DNA from: an uncultured Bacteroidota bacterium
GTDB lineage: Bacteria; Bacteroidota; Bacteroidia; Chitinophagales; Chitinophagaceae
DNA: 64,000 nt
Direction of reading: 5' to 3'
NCBI GenBank assembly: GCA_903831575.1
Contig: CAIKYB010000016.1
Span: 1-64,000 of the forward strand
Shown: positions 1 to 10,300 of the stretch, piece after piece
How the letters are laid out: each line of letters begins with the position of its first letter
Numbering within the stretch: position 1 is the first letter of the stretch
Program-made: the position numbers and the translations under genes
The notes under the pieces: generated by a model
What the model saw: the letters and a program-made list of their open reading frames with translations, nothing else
The model's database searches: none
What the model was told of the DNA's origin: nothing

Positions 1-3000
1 ATGGTAAGGTTCAACGTTACGGTTGAATCACAACCAGCTGCATTTATTCCCACCCATGTTTTAGCACCACTTGTTGAATAAGTTGTACCATGCCATAAGT
101 AACTCACACATGCTGATTCCGATAAGCTTGATGTTGATGGTTGCGTAATGGTCAAGTTCAGCGTTACGGTTGAATCACAACCAGCGGCATTTATTCCCAC
201 CCATGTTTTAGCACCACTTGTTGTATAGGTTGCCCCATGCCACAAGTAGCTCACACATGCTGATGCTGATTCGCTTGATGATGTTGTGGACTTGATTATT
301 AAGTTCAACGTTGCTGTTGAGTCACAACCAGCAGCGTTTGTTCCTACCCATGTTTTAGCGCCACTTGTTGTATAAGTTACAGTGTTCCAATAGTAGCTTA
401 CACAAGCTGCTATTGACTGTGCACTTGTTGTTGGTTGATTAACTATTATAATTGCACTTCCCGTCATTGTTCCAGTGCATTTTGTAGTGGTATCTGTTGC
501 CACTATGGTATAAGTACCTGCAGTAGTTTGATTGCCAAAGCTGATTGAAGCTCCATTACCCGCAATTACAGATCCTACATTTGTTGAACCTCCTCTTACC
601 AATTGATAATTAACGCCATTTGAAGATCCATCTAATCCTACTGCAAACCCAGCACCACCAACACAATAACTACCACCACCAGTAACATTATATGTTGTAG
701 CTGCTTGACATGGCGCTCCTGTTACTGTAAAATTATCAACCTTTGATGTACCCCCAGTTGCAACTATGCCTCCATTGATAGAAATTGTACTACTATCTAC
801 AATCCTAAAGTAGAGTGTACTTGCTCCATTTAGCGCTAAAATTGAACTTAAATCATAGCTGATCCTAGAGTTGTTTGTTGCTGAGCTGGCACTCCAGGAT
901 ATTACAGAACCTGAGTTATTCGGAACTGTATAATTTTGATAGTTGGTAAAGCTTGTGCCATCCAAACTATACTGAAGTTTAAAAGACCTAGGCCCAGTGG
1001 CACTTCCTGTATGATCAAATAATACCCCGACATTATAATAATTATTGGTGTTCACTTTAAACTGGTAGTAATCACCTGCGGCCCAAAAATTTGAACTTAA
1101 AGATTTTGTTGATCCATTTCCAGAAGTATTAGCCCAAACTGTTGATGCACTTGCATGTACACCGGTAAATAAAGATCCAGTTGTTTGAGCTCCTAAGTCC
1201 GCAACGGCGGATCCAACTGAAACGTTAACAGTTGTACCTGTATTCGTTGACGTTACCCCTTCAAAACTCCATTTAGCAATTGCCGGCAATACCGTCAAGG
1301 TTTGTTGAACGCTTGAAGCAGCCGAATAATTAGTATTACCACTTTGCGATGCAGTTATGATGGTAGTTCCTCCTCCTACAATGATGATGGTATCTCCTGC
1401 AAGACCTCCAATAGTAGCGACAGCAGTATTGGAACTTGAATAAGTAATCGGCAAGAATGAAGTAGCACTTGCGGTTAATTTGAAAGCAGCATCTTCAGTA
1501 GACTTTTTAGGAAGCGCATTAAATGTTATGGTTTGTGTTGCCTGAGTAATATTTGCGGTCAATCCTGAAGGTTGTGTGAAATCGTAATTTCCAATCGCAG
1601 CCCCAGAAGCAGTATAACCTGTTACAGCAACTGTTTTACTATTGCCTACAATTGAATCTGAAAATAAAGCAACCGGAGTGCCTCCTAAAATTAAGGTTAA
1701 AGTATCAGTAGATGCAGTACCAGACAATACTGCAGTTCCACTTAAAGTAGCCGTTTTGTTACGATCGTACACTTTATTATTAGCAGTAATCCCTGTTACG
1801 GTTAATGCTGCTTTTGTAATATTTGCCGTTAAACCACTTGGAGCACTTAATGCATAATTTCCTCCTAAACTTCCACTCAAAGTGTATCCTGTAATACTTA
1901 CAGACTTTCCATTTCCAAACCCGGCAGTAGCAAAACTTGCTATAGGTGTTCCTCCTAAAGAAACTTCAGTTTCTTCCCCTGATAATATTCCATTCAATAC
2001 CGGGGTTCCACTAAATGTTGTTGGAGTTAATCCATTATAGATTTTATTATTAGCGGTAAGTCCTGTTATATATAAAGAAAGAGGAGTAATATTTGCTGTT
2101 AAATTTGTAGGCTGAGTAAGAGAATAATTGCCTGCTGCTGCTCCATCAAGCATGTAGTCAGTAACAATAATTGGCTTATTGTTTCCAACAGCTGAATTTT
2201 CAAAAGAAAAAGAAACGAAATCTTCAATTAAAGAAACATCTGCAGCATCTGCGACAATGACTCCTGACAATGAAGCTGTACCACTATATGATGCTAAATT
2301 ATTGCCATCATAGGATTTATTATCTCCAGTTAATCCGGTAATGGTGATTTCCTTTGGAGTGATATTCGCTTTCAATCCTGTAGGTTGTGCACTAATACTA
2401 TAGTTTCCCGCTTTGGACCCTGTTAATGACAAAGAAGCTGTTACGGCTATTTCAGTACCTACATTTGCATCAACAAAACTTCCCCCACCCGTTACTGTTA
2501 CATCATCTGTCCCAACTATACCAATTAATGAAGCATTGGTAACTGTTGCTGTCAGGTTTCCATTGTATATTTTATTTTGAGCGGTAGCGCCTGAAATTGT
2601 TAATGACTTAGGATTTACAAGTAATACGCGATTCACTAGATTTGCTGGATTGTATGTTTCATTCCCAGCTTGTGAAGCTGTAATTATTGTTGTACCTGCT
2701 CCTACAATATGAATATCACCTGATACAATTGTTGCAACATTTATATTCGAACTACTATAACTAACGGTTAAGCTTGAGCTAGAAGATCCTACTGGAGAAA
2801 AATCAGCAGCGCCATATGTTTTAGCATAAATAGAATCAAATGTAATCGTCTGATTTTGTAAACTTGATGTCTGCACTTCTAAAGATTGATCTACGCTTGT
2901 TGCAGCATTATAATTACCATTCCCCGATTGTGAAGCAGTAATTGTAGTAGTACCATCTGAAAGTATAGTTAATATATTCCCTGAAACTGTAGCTACTGCA

Positions 3001-6000
3001 GTATTGGAGCTACTATAGGTAACCGTTAACCCTGAAGTTGCAGTTGCACCCAATGTTATGGACGACACCACTGGATAAACTATAGGGCTACTTAATGTAA
3101 AGGAAATACTTTGACCTGCTTGTGAAATATCAGCAGATAATAGGGTGCTTCCTAATGAATAATTCGAAGAAGCTGTACCGCTTATTGAATAACCAGAAAC
3201 AGTTACAGTTTTTCCTGTTCCTACATTCGCATCGCTAAATAATCCACTTGCTGTTCCGTTTAATGTAACATTTCCGATATCTATTCCTACTACCCCATTT
3301 AAAGTAGCTGTACCAATTACTGATGCAGTTGTATTACTATTGTATACTTTATTTTCTGCAGTAAGCCCATTCAAGGAAAGTGCTTTTGCTGTAATATTTG
3401 CAGATAAAGAAGGTTGTGTTAATGTATAATTAGCAGATGGTGCTTCAAATCCTGTTATAGTGATTGCTTTTGCATTTCCAACTAATGAATCTGCAAAGTT
3501 GACACTAGGCGTTCCTGTTACAGAGAATGTTTCCCCATTTGCTAGCCCTGAATAAGAAGCCGTTCCTGTATAAGTTGCAGTTCTATCTCCATTATATATT
3601 TTATTAGCTCCAGTGATGCCAGAAATGGTTAACGTTTTTGTAGCAACACTACTTGATACGGTTGCCACATTTACTGAAACTGCTCCTGTGCTTGAGCAAA
3701 CTATATTTCCACTGTAAGGAGATCCTGATACAGCAGCATTAGCTTTTAATCTTACATATACAACTGTTGAACTAAGATTGCCAACTGTACCAACCACCAA
3801 AGGAGAAGCACTATTTCCCACATTATTTGCAAATGTTAATGATGTAGAGACCTCAAAACCAGTAGGAGGTGTAACGGTAACGCCTGTACTTAAATCTATT
3901 CCACTTAAAGTGAAACTTGTATTTGATGAAGCCGTTCCATATGTTGTACTTAATGCTGATAATGTTCCTGATGCTGTAATCTCGGGAACTACAGCAGTTG
4001 CCGTACCATTAATAACGACGCTATCTAATCTTACTGTTCCAGTAGACGCAGCCGCAGTGGCCGTTCCATCTGCACGTTGGGTACCGTAAGGATATAACCT
4101 GAATATTACTTTGCCTGCATTTGCAGTACTGAAATCTGTAAAATCCCAAGTAATAAATGTTCCTATTGCTGGGGTAGCTGGTGCCGATCCCCAAGATGTT
4201 GATGTTGCAAAATTATCTGTACTATAGCGAACTTCCATTTGGTTTGGAGCTGTTCCACTACCTTGACGATAGAAACCAACAGAAGATAAATTGAGCTGAT
4301 AGCCAGCGTTTGCTTTTACAGCAAACTGAATATATGAAGTATTTGAAACCGAAGAAGTATTATTTATAGTGGTATTATTAAACATATTTGCCAAGAAGGC
4401 ACATGTTATAGTTGTTCTGGTTAAAGAATCACCTGTTACATTAGCAATCACAACAGGTGTGTTTCCTAATGTTGGGCAAGCACTTGCACCGGTGAAGTTA
4501 TTGACATATAAAGGTGGAGATACCACAACCAAGTTTTGAATTACATCAACAGCAGCATTATAATTAGCATCTCCTGACTGAGAAGCAGTAATTACTGTTG
4601 TCCCTACTCCTACTATAGTAACTGTATTACCTAAAACTGTTGCCACAGCAGTATTAGAGCTGCTAAACGATACCGCTATTTTAGATGTTGCTGTAGCAGT
4701 CAATGTATATGGGGCATCATTTGTAAATTTAGAAGATAACGCACTAAATGTAATCGTTTGATTTGCTTTGTTAATATCAGCACTTAACCCTGTAGGTTGA
4801 GTCAATAAATAATTACTTGCATTAGCACCACTAATGGTACTATTAGAAGTAATGGCTACAGCAGTTCCTGCATTTGAAGAAGCAAAACTTGCTGCTATAT
4901 TTAAAGTAACCACATCAGGTGAAATCACTCCGTTTAATGTGCCGGTGTAAGTTGCTGTTGTAGTTGAATCAAAAGTTTTTGCAACTCCCGTAGCACTTGA
5001 AACGGTTAAGTATACAGGCGTAATATTTGCACTCAATGATGGTTGTGTAACGGCATAGTTTGAAGAAGGTGCGCTGTAACTTGTTCCATTTAATGTCAAT
5101 GGAATATTATTCCCAACTAAGTTGCTGGTATATGCCCATGATGCATTACCTGTTACACTAAATGTTTCACCATTAACCAAGCCTGAATACTCAGGAATAC
5201 CTGTTACAGTTGCTGTTGTTGTTCTGTCATACACTTTATTTTGAGCAGTTAATCCTGTAATGGTCAACGACTTTGTATTAACAGTACTTGATGCGATAGC
5301 TATGTTTACATTAGTAGCATCTGTACTTGAAATAGTAACATTACCAGCATAATTACCCGCAGTAGTACTATTTTTTAAACGGATATATATGGTTGTAGAT
5401 GAAACAACTCCTGCACTTTGTGTAATGGTTTGAGTAGTGGCAAAACCCGTGCTACTGCTTGTTTGAGAAACCTCAAAATCGCTTGGGGGTGTAACCACAA
5501 CATCACTAGTTAATGATATCCCCGAAACAGCAAAACTGGATGCAGTACTTGCTGTTCCATAAGTAGTAGTCATTGCAGAAATACTTCCAGTTGCATATAC
5601 CGATGGTGAAGATGGTGCAACAGGAGTTCCTGTAGTTGAAGCCGTTGCTGAACCAGCTCCAGCAACGTTCACTGCCTTAATTTGCACATCATAAGAAGTG
5701 CCATTTGTAAGTCCTGTTATACTAATTGGACTAGATGTTTGTGCAGGCGAACAAGCCGTAAAGCTTGATCCTCCATCTGTTGAATATTGATAGTTCGAAA
5801 TGGCAGCCCCGCCATTTGATGAAGGTGCTGTAAAGGCAACACTTAACAAAGTATTCCCTGCAGTAATATCCGTAATAGTTGGTGCAGTTGGTACAATTGC
5901 TGAAATAGTTGCTGTTAAACTTGGTTGTGTAATGGAATAATTAGAAGTAGGTACAGTATACGAACCTGTTCTTGAAAGTGTTTTTGATGTGCCAACAGTT

Positions 6001-7025
6001 GCATCAGCAAAAGCCCAGGTAACAACATCTGAAGGAGAAAAAGATTCACTGTTTACTAAACCAGCATATGCTGCTGTACCTGTTACAGAAACACTTGTAT
6101 TTCCATCATAATTTTTATCCGTTGCTGAAAGCCCCGAAATAGTAAGCGCTTTAGCTGTAACTGAATTTCCAGAAGCAGCTGTAACAATATTAACACTTGT
6201 TGCATTAGTACTTGACAAAACTATATTTTGAGCATTATAAGTACCCCCAACACTTGCATTGGCTTTCAAACGAATGCTCAATCTAACAGATGTTGAAGTA
6301 CTTGCAAATTTTACAGAATCGCTATAATTTGAACTGTCTTTTGAGACTTGAAATCCAGTAGGAGCTTTTGCTACCAAACTATCAGTAAGATTACTTGTTG
6401 TAACAGTAAAAGTTTGTGCTGAAGATGCTGTACCATAAGTTGTTGTGAAAGCGCTTGTGGTGGCAGTTCCTGAAATTGTTGGAGTTGAATTGGTTCCTTT
6501 TATCTCAACGGATGTTAATCTTGCACCAGCACTTCCAGTTGCATTAGTAGCAGTAAGTCTAATTTTTGCACTAGAATAGCTAAAAGGTAAACTTACAGCT
6601 GAAGCATAAGTTGTGCTATTTCCAAAAGCAACTTGACTCCATATTGTTCCATTATAATATTCCAATTTCAAATAGTCTGAATTTGAAACAACCGTACCAA
6701 AACTACTGGTAACCACAGTTATGGTTATAGAGGAGTAATTCGAGAAATTCATAGTAGGTGAAGTAACGACACTTCCTGCGCTTGCTGTGATCATTTTCCA
6801 ATAATCGGCGGTAGCATTATTAATAGTAGCATTTGCAAAGGTCCAATTAGCATCACCACTTGGAGTATTTTTAGCAGTTAAATATAACTTCGGGACGATT
6901 GCTGTCTGTCCAAAACTCAATTTAACACTGATCATCAATATCATCACAAAGACGATATTTACTAACTTTGAAATACACAATTTTGAAGCAATTGATTTTT
7001 TTGCAGGTAGAGTTTGATATATCAT
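1..7025 (-). CDS. Giant multidomain secreted adhesin-like protein (C-terminus off window)
   Basis: The minus frame is open from the ATG at 7025 to the left edge, giving 2341 codons without a stop. The N-terminus is a signal peptide (hydrophobic run VNIVFVMILMI, ending SFGQ near residue 40). After it come β-rich domains: a jelly-roll-like stretch; many YDG/MBG-type repeats opening with forms such as LTISGLSATDKNYDG and ending SLSANIT; a fibronectin-III-like segment near residue 380; Big-like units (ITFNALPKK, then YSSSNTAVAT); two further jelly rolls; and 49-residue repeats at the visible end. Such proteins in Bacteroidota are usually T9SS-exported surface proteins, but the C-terminal sorting signal lies outside the window. 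Role in adhesion or gliding is inferred. Very high Ser/Thr/Asn content. All plus-strand ORFs here are shadows. Confidence 0.9.
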   Translation of the reverse strand, partial: MIYQTLPAKKSIASKLCISKLVNIVFVMILMISVKLSFGQTAIVPKLYLTAKNTPSGDANWTFANATINNATADYWKMITASAGSVVTSPTMNFSNYSSITITVVTSSFGTVVSNSDYLKLEYYNGTIWSQVAFGNSTTYASAVSLPFSYSSAKIRLTATNATGSAGARLTSVEIKGTNSTPTISGTATTSAFTTTYGTASSAQTFTVTTSNLTDSLVAKAPTGFQVSKDSSNYSDSVKFASTSTSVRLSIRLKANASVGGTYNAQNIVLSSTNATSVNIVTAASGNSVTAKALTISGLSATDKNYDGNTSVSVTGTAAYAGLVNSESFSPSDVVTWAFADATVGTSKTLSRTGSYTVPTSNYSITQPSLTATISAIVPTAPTITDITAGNTLLSVAFTAPSSNGGAAISNYQYSTDGGSSFTACSPAQTSSPISITGLTNGTSYDVQIKAVNVAGAGSATASTTGTPVAPSSPSVYATGSISAMTTTYGTASTASSFAVSGISLTSDVVVTPPSDFEVSQTSSSTGFATTQTITQSAGVVSSTTIYIRLKNSTTAGNYAGNVTISSTDATNVNIAIASSTVNTKSLTITGLTAQNKVYDRTTTATVTGIPEYSGLVNGETFSVTGNASWAYTSNLVGNNIPLTLNGTSYSAPSSNYAVTQPSLSANITPVYLTVSSATGVAKTFDSTTTATYTGTLNGVISPDVVTLNIAASFASSNAGTAVAITSNSTISGANASNYLLTQPTGLSADINKANQTITFSALSSKFTNDAPYTLTATATSKIAVSFSSSNTAVATVLGNTVTIVGVGTTVITASQSGDANYNAAVDVIQNLVVVSPPLYVNNFTGASACPTLGNTPVVIANVTGDSLTRTTITCAFLANMFNNTTINNTSSVSNTSYIQFAVKANAGYQLNLSSVGFYRQGSGTAPNQMEVRYSTDNFATSTSWGSAPATPAIGTFITWDFTDFSTANAGKVIFRLYPYGTQRADGTATAAASTGTVRLDSVVINGTATAVVPEITASGTLSALSTTYGTASSNTSFTLSGIDLSTGVTVTPPTGFEVSTSLTFANNVGNSASPLVVGTVGNLSSTVVYVRLKANAAVSGSPYSGNIVCSSTGAVSVNVATVSSSVATKTLTISGITGANKIYNGDRTATYTGTASYSGLANGETFSVTGTPSVNFADSLVGNAKAITITGFEAPSANYTLTQPSLSANITAKALSLNGLTAENKVYNSNTTASVIGTATLNGVVGIDIGNVTLNGTASGLFSDANVGTGKTVTVSGYSISGTASSNYSLGSTLLSADISQAGQSISFTLSSPIVYPVVSSITLGATATSGLTVTYSSSNTAVATVSGNILTILSDGTTTITASQSGNGNYNAATSVDQSLEVQTSSLQNQTITFDSIYAKTYGAADFSPVGSSSSSLTVSYSSSNINVATIVSGDIHIVGAGTTIITASQAGNETYNPANLVNRVLLVNPKSLTISGATAQNKIYNGNLTATVTNASLIGIVGTDDVTVTGGGSFVDANVGTEIAVTASLSLTGSKAGNYSISAQPTGLKANITPKEITITGLTGDNKSYDGNNLASYSGTASLSGVIVADAADVSLIEDFVSFSFENSAVGNNKPIIVTDYMLDGAAAGNYSLTQPTNLTANITPLSLYITGLTANNKIYNGLTPTTFSGTPVLNGILSGEETEVSLGGTPIASFATAGFGNGKSVSITGYTLSGSLGGNYALSAPSGLTANITKAALTVTGITANNKVYDRNKTATLSGTAVLSGTASTDTLTLILGGTPVALFSDSIVGNSKTVAVTGYTASGAAIGNYDFTQPSGLTANITQATQTITFNALPKKSTEDAAFKLTASATSFLPITYSSSNTAVATIGGLAGDTIIIVGGGTTIITASQSGNTNYSAASSVQQTLTVLPAIAKWSFEGVTSTNTGTTVNVSVGSAVADLGAQTTGSLFTGVHASASTVWANTSGNGSTKSLSSNFWAAGDYYQFKVNTNNYYNVGVLFDHTGSATGPRSFKLQYSLDGTSFTNYQNYTVPNNSGSVISWSASSATNNSRISYDLSSILALNGASTLYFRIVDSSTISINGGIVATGGTSKVDNFTVTGAPCQAATTYNVTGGGSYCVGGAGFAVGLDGSSNGVNYQLVRGGSTNVGSVIAGNGASISFGNQTTAGTYTIVATDTTTKCTGTMTGSAIIIVNQPTTSAQSIAACVSYYWNTVTYTTSGAKTWVGTNAAGCDSTATLNLIIKSTTSSSESASACVSYLWHGATYTTSGAKTWVGINAAGCDSTVTLNLTITQPSTSSLSESACVSYLWHGTTYSTSGAKTWVGINAAGCDSTVTLNLT
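5..445 (-). repeat. Three tandem 147-bp (49-residue) repeats in the giant protein
   Basis: The anchor CAACCAGC occurs at 31, 178 and 325, exactly 147 bp apart. Each unit encodes a β-domain with ACVSYLWHG near its start, then SGAKTWVG and NAAGCDST. The two copies nearer the left edge are more alike than the third, as expected of recent unit duplication. More copies may lie to the left. Confidence 0.85.
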
Positions 7026-7211
7026 AAGATTTGTTTTTTCGATGCTGTAAATGCGAAATTGTTAATTAGGAGTTTTCAAATAAAAGAAGCCGGATCGTTG
7101 TTTTACAAGGGGATTGGATAAATAAATCTAACCCTATTAAAATGACATTCCAAATAAAATTAACTTTTTCTTAGGGTTGGGATAAGCATTAATTTTTTTA
7201 AATTTCGAAAA

Positions 7212-7219
7212 CAAAGATA
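7212..7219 (-). promoter_or_regulatory. Possible -7 element for the giant protein gene
   Basis: The minus strand reads TATCTTTG, matching the Bacteroidota -7 consensus TAnnTTTG. It lies about 187 nt upstream of the ATG at 7025. No clear -33 TTG is seen at the right distance, so this is tentative. The 286-bp gap 7026-7311 holds nothing else I can identify. Confidence 0.35.
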
Positions 7220-7311
7220 CTAGTAAAGAAGAAGATACCTATGTTATCTAATCATGAAGAAATTACACTTTCATATCGGTTGAATTAAAGTAACCTCTTT
7301 TCTTGACAACT

Positions 7312-10300
7312 TTATTTTACCGTGAATCTTAAAGTCTTCGTTTCTCCATTTTCAAAAATCACTTTCAACTGATAAACCCCTACAGAGAGTACTGGTCCCA
7401 GATTGATCTCATGATGCTGATTTCCAGCATTTATAAGCCATTTGGTTTTATATAATAATTGCCCTTGCATGTTGCTCAATTGAACGAAACACGCACCGGC
7501 TTGTTGATTGCTGAATATTACTTGCAGTTTGCCACCTGTTGCAGGATTGGGCGAGATGCTTATCGATGGTGATGTTGTTATTGACGCCACTTTTACGATA
7601 GCGCTATATTGGATTTGTCCGTCCTGGCTTATCGCCTTTACACGATAGTAAGTAGCTGATATCTCTGGGTGGTTATCAATATAAGAATATGATGCTCGGC
7701 CTCCATTATTGGAAATGGCTGTTTGTGTAGCTATTGGAACAAAAAAACTACCCTCCTTACTGCGCTCTACATCATAATGATTGATGTTTATTTCATTTTC
7801 AACATTCCATTTCACTGTAATAGTGTTTTCGCTATTTCGCGAAGCTGTTATAGAAGTTATGCTGACTGGAAGAGCGATGGAAGCACGTTGAAAAACGAGC
7901 ATAAAGCGATCAGATTGTTTGGAAAGCGCGTCAGCATTTACAGCAAAATCAATACTTGTGGTGTCCGATAAACTAACAGGAATGCGTGAAATTGAATATT
8001 TATCAATTAAAGTTGCTGATAACCCTGGTGAAGAAACTAGCTGTGGTGCAATTTTTAATTGATAATTAATCTGATTTAACCCTGATAAATAGTAATAAAT
8101 GGTATCTGACGATGCCAGCTCTTGCCTTGCTTCTATTGCGAGTGTTGAAGAATGTTGAGATATGCCCAGATTTTCTCCAGGGTTGATTATTTTAACGGCA
8201 TCATTTTCGTCTAAATCGTTACTATAGTCATTATTAAAAACGATTCGATTGCCATCTGCAATCTTATCTGGAGTGCCGTTATTAACAGCTACTAAAAAGC
8301 TGGATAACATCGAAATGCTATCAATATTTGTGCTTATCCGATTCACTAATCTATTATCAGTAACCTTCGCATTTTCTGAAAAATTAACAGTTGAGCCAGC
8401 TGTAGAAGTTACGAAAAATGCTTGTCCAGATTGAATCTTAGTGTTTGCTAAAGGGTAGAGCGTATTTGTTACTGTCGGGATATAACTTGCGGCTGAACTG
8501 AATGTTTGCCAACCTCCTACCGAAGAAAGTGTAGGATCCCACAGATAAAATTTAGCATCAATAGAATTTGTTGGGGTAGATTCTGAACGTATAGTAGTAA
8601 ACTCAATAGCTGACGCATAAGGATTACCCATAGATTCAAACTTTCCGGGGCTTACGATTATTGATGGTGGTAAATTTCCATTAGCAGATAACTGACCTCT
8701 TGTTCTGAGAACAGTTGGCGTTGCTGCTTGACCATAACTTACAGCTCTATCCCCTCTTACAAAAAGCATGTATCCTTTCTTATTATATAAGATGGTATCT
8801 GTTCTTGTAACAGCAGCCCAAGAATCAGTTGCAACATCATAGCTCTTTATTGAAGGGGCTAAGGTGGTCATATCAAATCCATTGGCTGAGCCTCCCAATC
8901 CCGTAATTTGTGTGCCGTAACCTGGATGTACGTTTTCATTTGGAGTAGTTGCGCCTTCCTGCCATGCTGCATTTATAGTTTGATTATCCCCAGATGTTGG
9001 AGTAGCTAATAATTGCCATGATTTACCGTGCTGACCAGGACCTGTCCCTGTAGAAATATATCTTTCTGCAATAAAGCGCCCGCTACCCGAATAATTGATC
9101 ACTCCAGATGCTCCCATTTTACCTAAGCTAGCTGTAGCGGCAGCTGTAGATGCCAATGTTAGATCATAATTAGATAAATTCAGTGTCCCATCAACATATA
9201 AAGGGCCACCTTGAATTGTTTTATTTCCAACTAGGGTGGTTGTTTTTCCGGTGCTAATTCTTAATCCAGAACTTACATTTAAACTATCTATCCCCGTTCC
9301 GCCCCATGTTGCATTATCTGTAAAGATAAAAGTGCCTCCAGTTTGTATTAAGTTTCCTGTACCAATTCTTCCATTCCTCAAAATTTTATCTCCAGAACCA
9401 GAGAATATCATTCTTGCATTTGCCTCTAATATTCCATTAATAGTAGTTGCTCCTGTGGCTCCTAAGCTAAGCGGTTTTGAAACCCTAAAAATTGCAATAT
9501 CAGCTGTGGGTTGAGAGTTATTGTATTTAAAATAAGCGGTATTACTAGAGTTAAGGGCAACAGAGGTATTCCATTCAAAAACAGCACCGTTTGTAAAGTA
9601 TACAGATGCGTTAAATGCAAAATTATCACTACCCCCGCCAGAATTTGCATCTGCCCTAATCAGGCCTCCATTAAAAATTTTTACAGTTGCCGGTGAAGTA
9701 AGCGCTGCGGGATTTCCAAAAACCACATAAGTTCCATAAATATTAAAATCAAATGCAGACGTGCCATCATCAGCAATGGTTAATGTATAACCACCAAGAA
9801 ATCCGACAGGAGTTGTATAGGTTAATTTTGCAGCACTTGCAATAGTTAATAACCTCGCAGATTCTGCTGCAGTAATCGTAACCGAATCTTTTATAAGTAT
9901 ACTTCTTGCTGAAGAAGTGGGTTTTAAAGTAGATGTCACCCATTTTACACTATCATAAGAGGATTCCCAAGTGTTAAGGTCGCTCCACTGACTGCTTTGT
10001 CTAGAGCGGAAGTAGTCTCCCGAAGCTGTTATAGTATTTTGATTAAAAGTACCGGCAGCTGTTTTATAACATGAGTTAAGTCCAGTACCTAATGCGTTAA
10101 ATTCAAAAATATAATAGTAATACGGTGTACTTGACTTAAGTCCAGTAATGGTAACTGTATTATTTGAGGTGTTTTTTCCTAAACCCTTGTCTTTATATAC
10201 CACAAAACCGCCACCCAAGGCAGTTCCACTTCCATATAAAGCATTAGCCAAATAAAGCGAGTCATTTGCGGGATTGGCAGACAATGAATTATTGGTACTT

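Noticed and set aside
1642-4089. Plus-strand ORFs of 71 and 103 residues inside the giant gene
   Set aside because: They run antisense to a continuous 2341-codon frame of repeated β-domains and have low-complexity Val/Pro/Ala translations typical of shadows of Ser/Thr-rich coding DNA.
9236-9696. Short ORFs on both strands inside the 7312-11412 gene
   Set aside because: Antisense or alternate-frame readings of the T9SS protein, without a domain or promoter.
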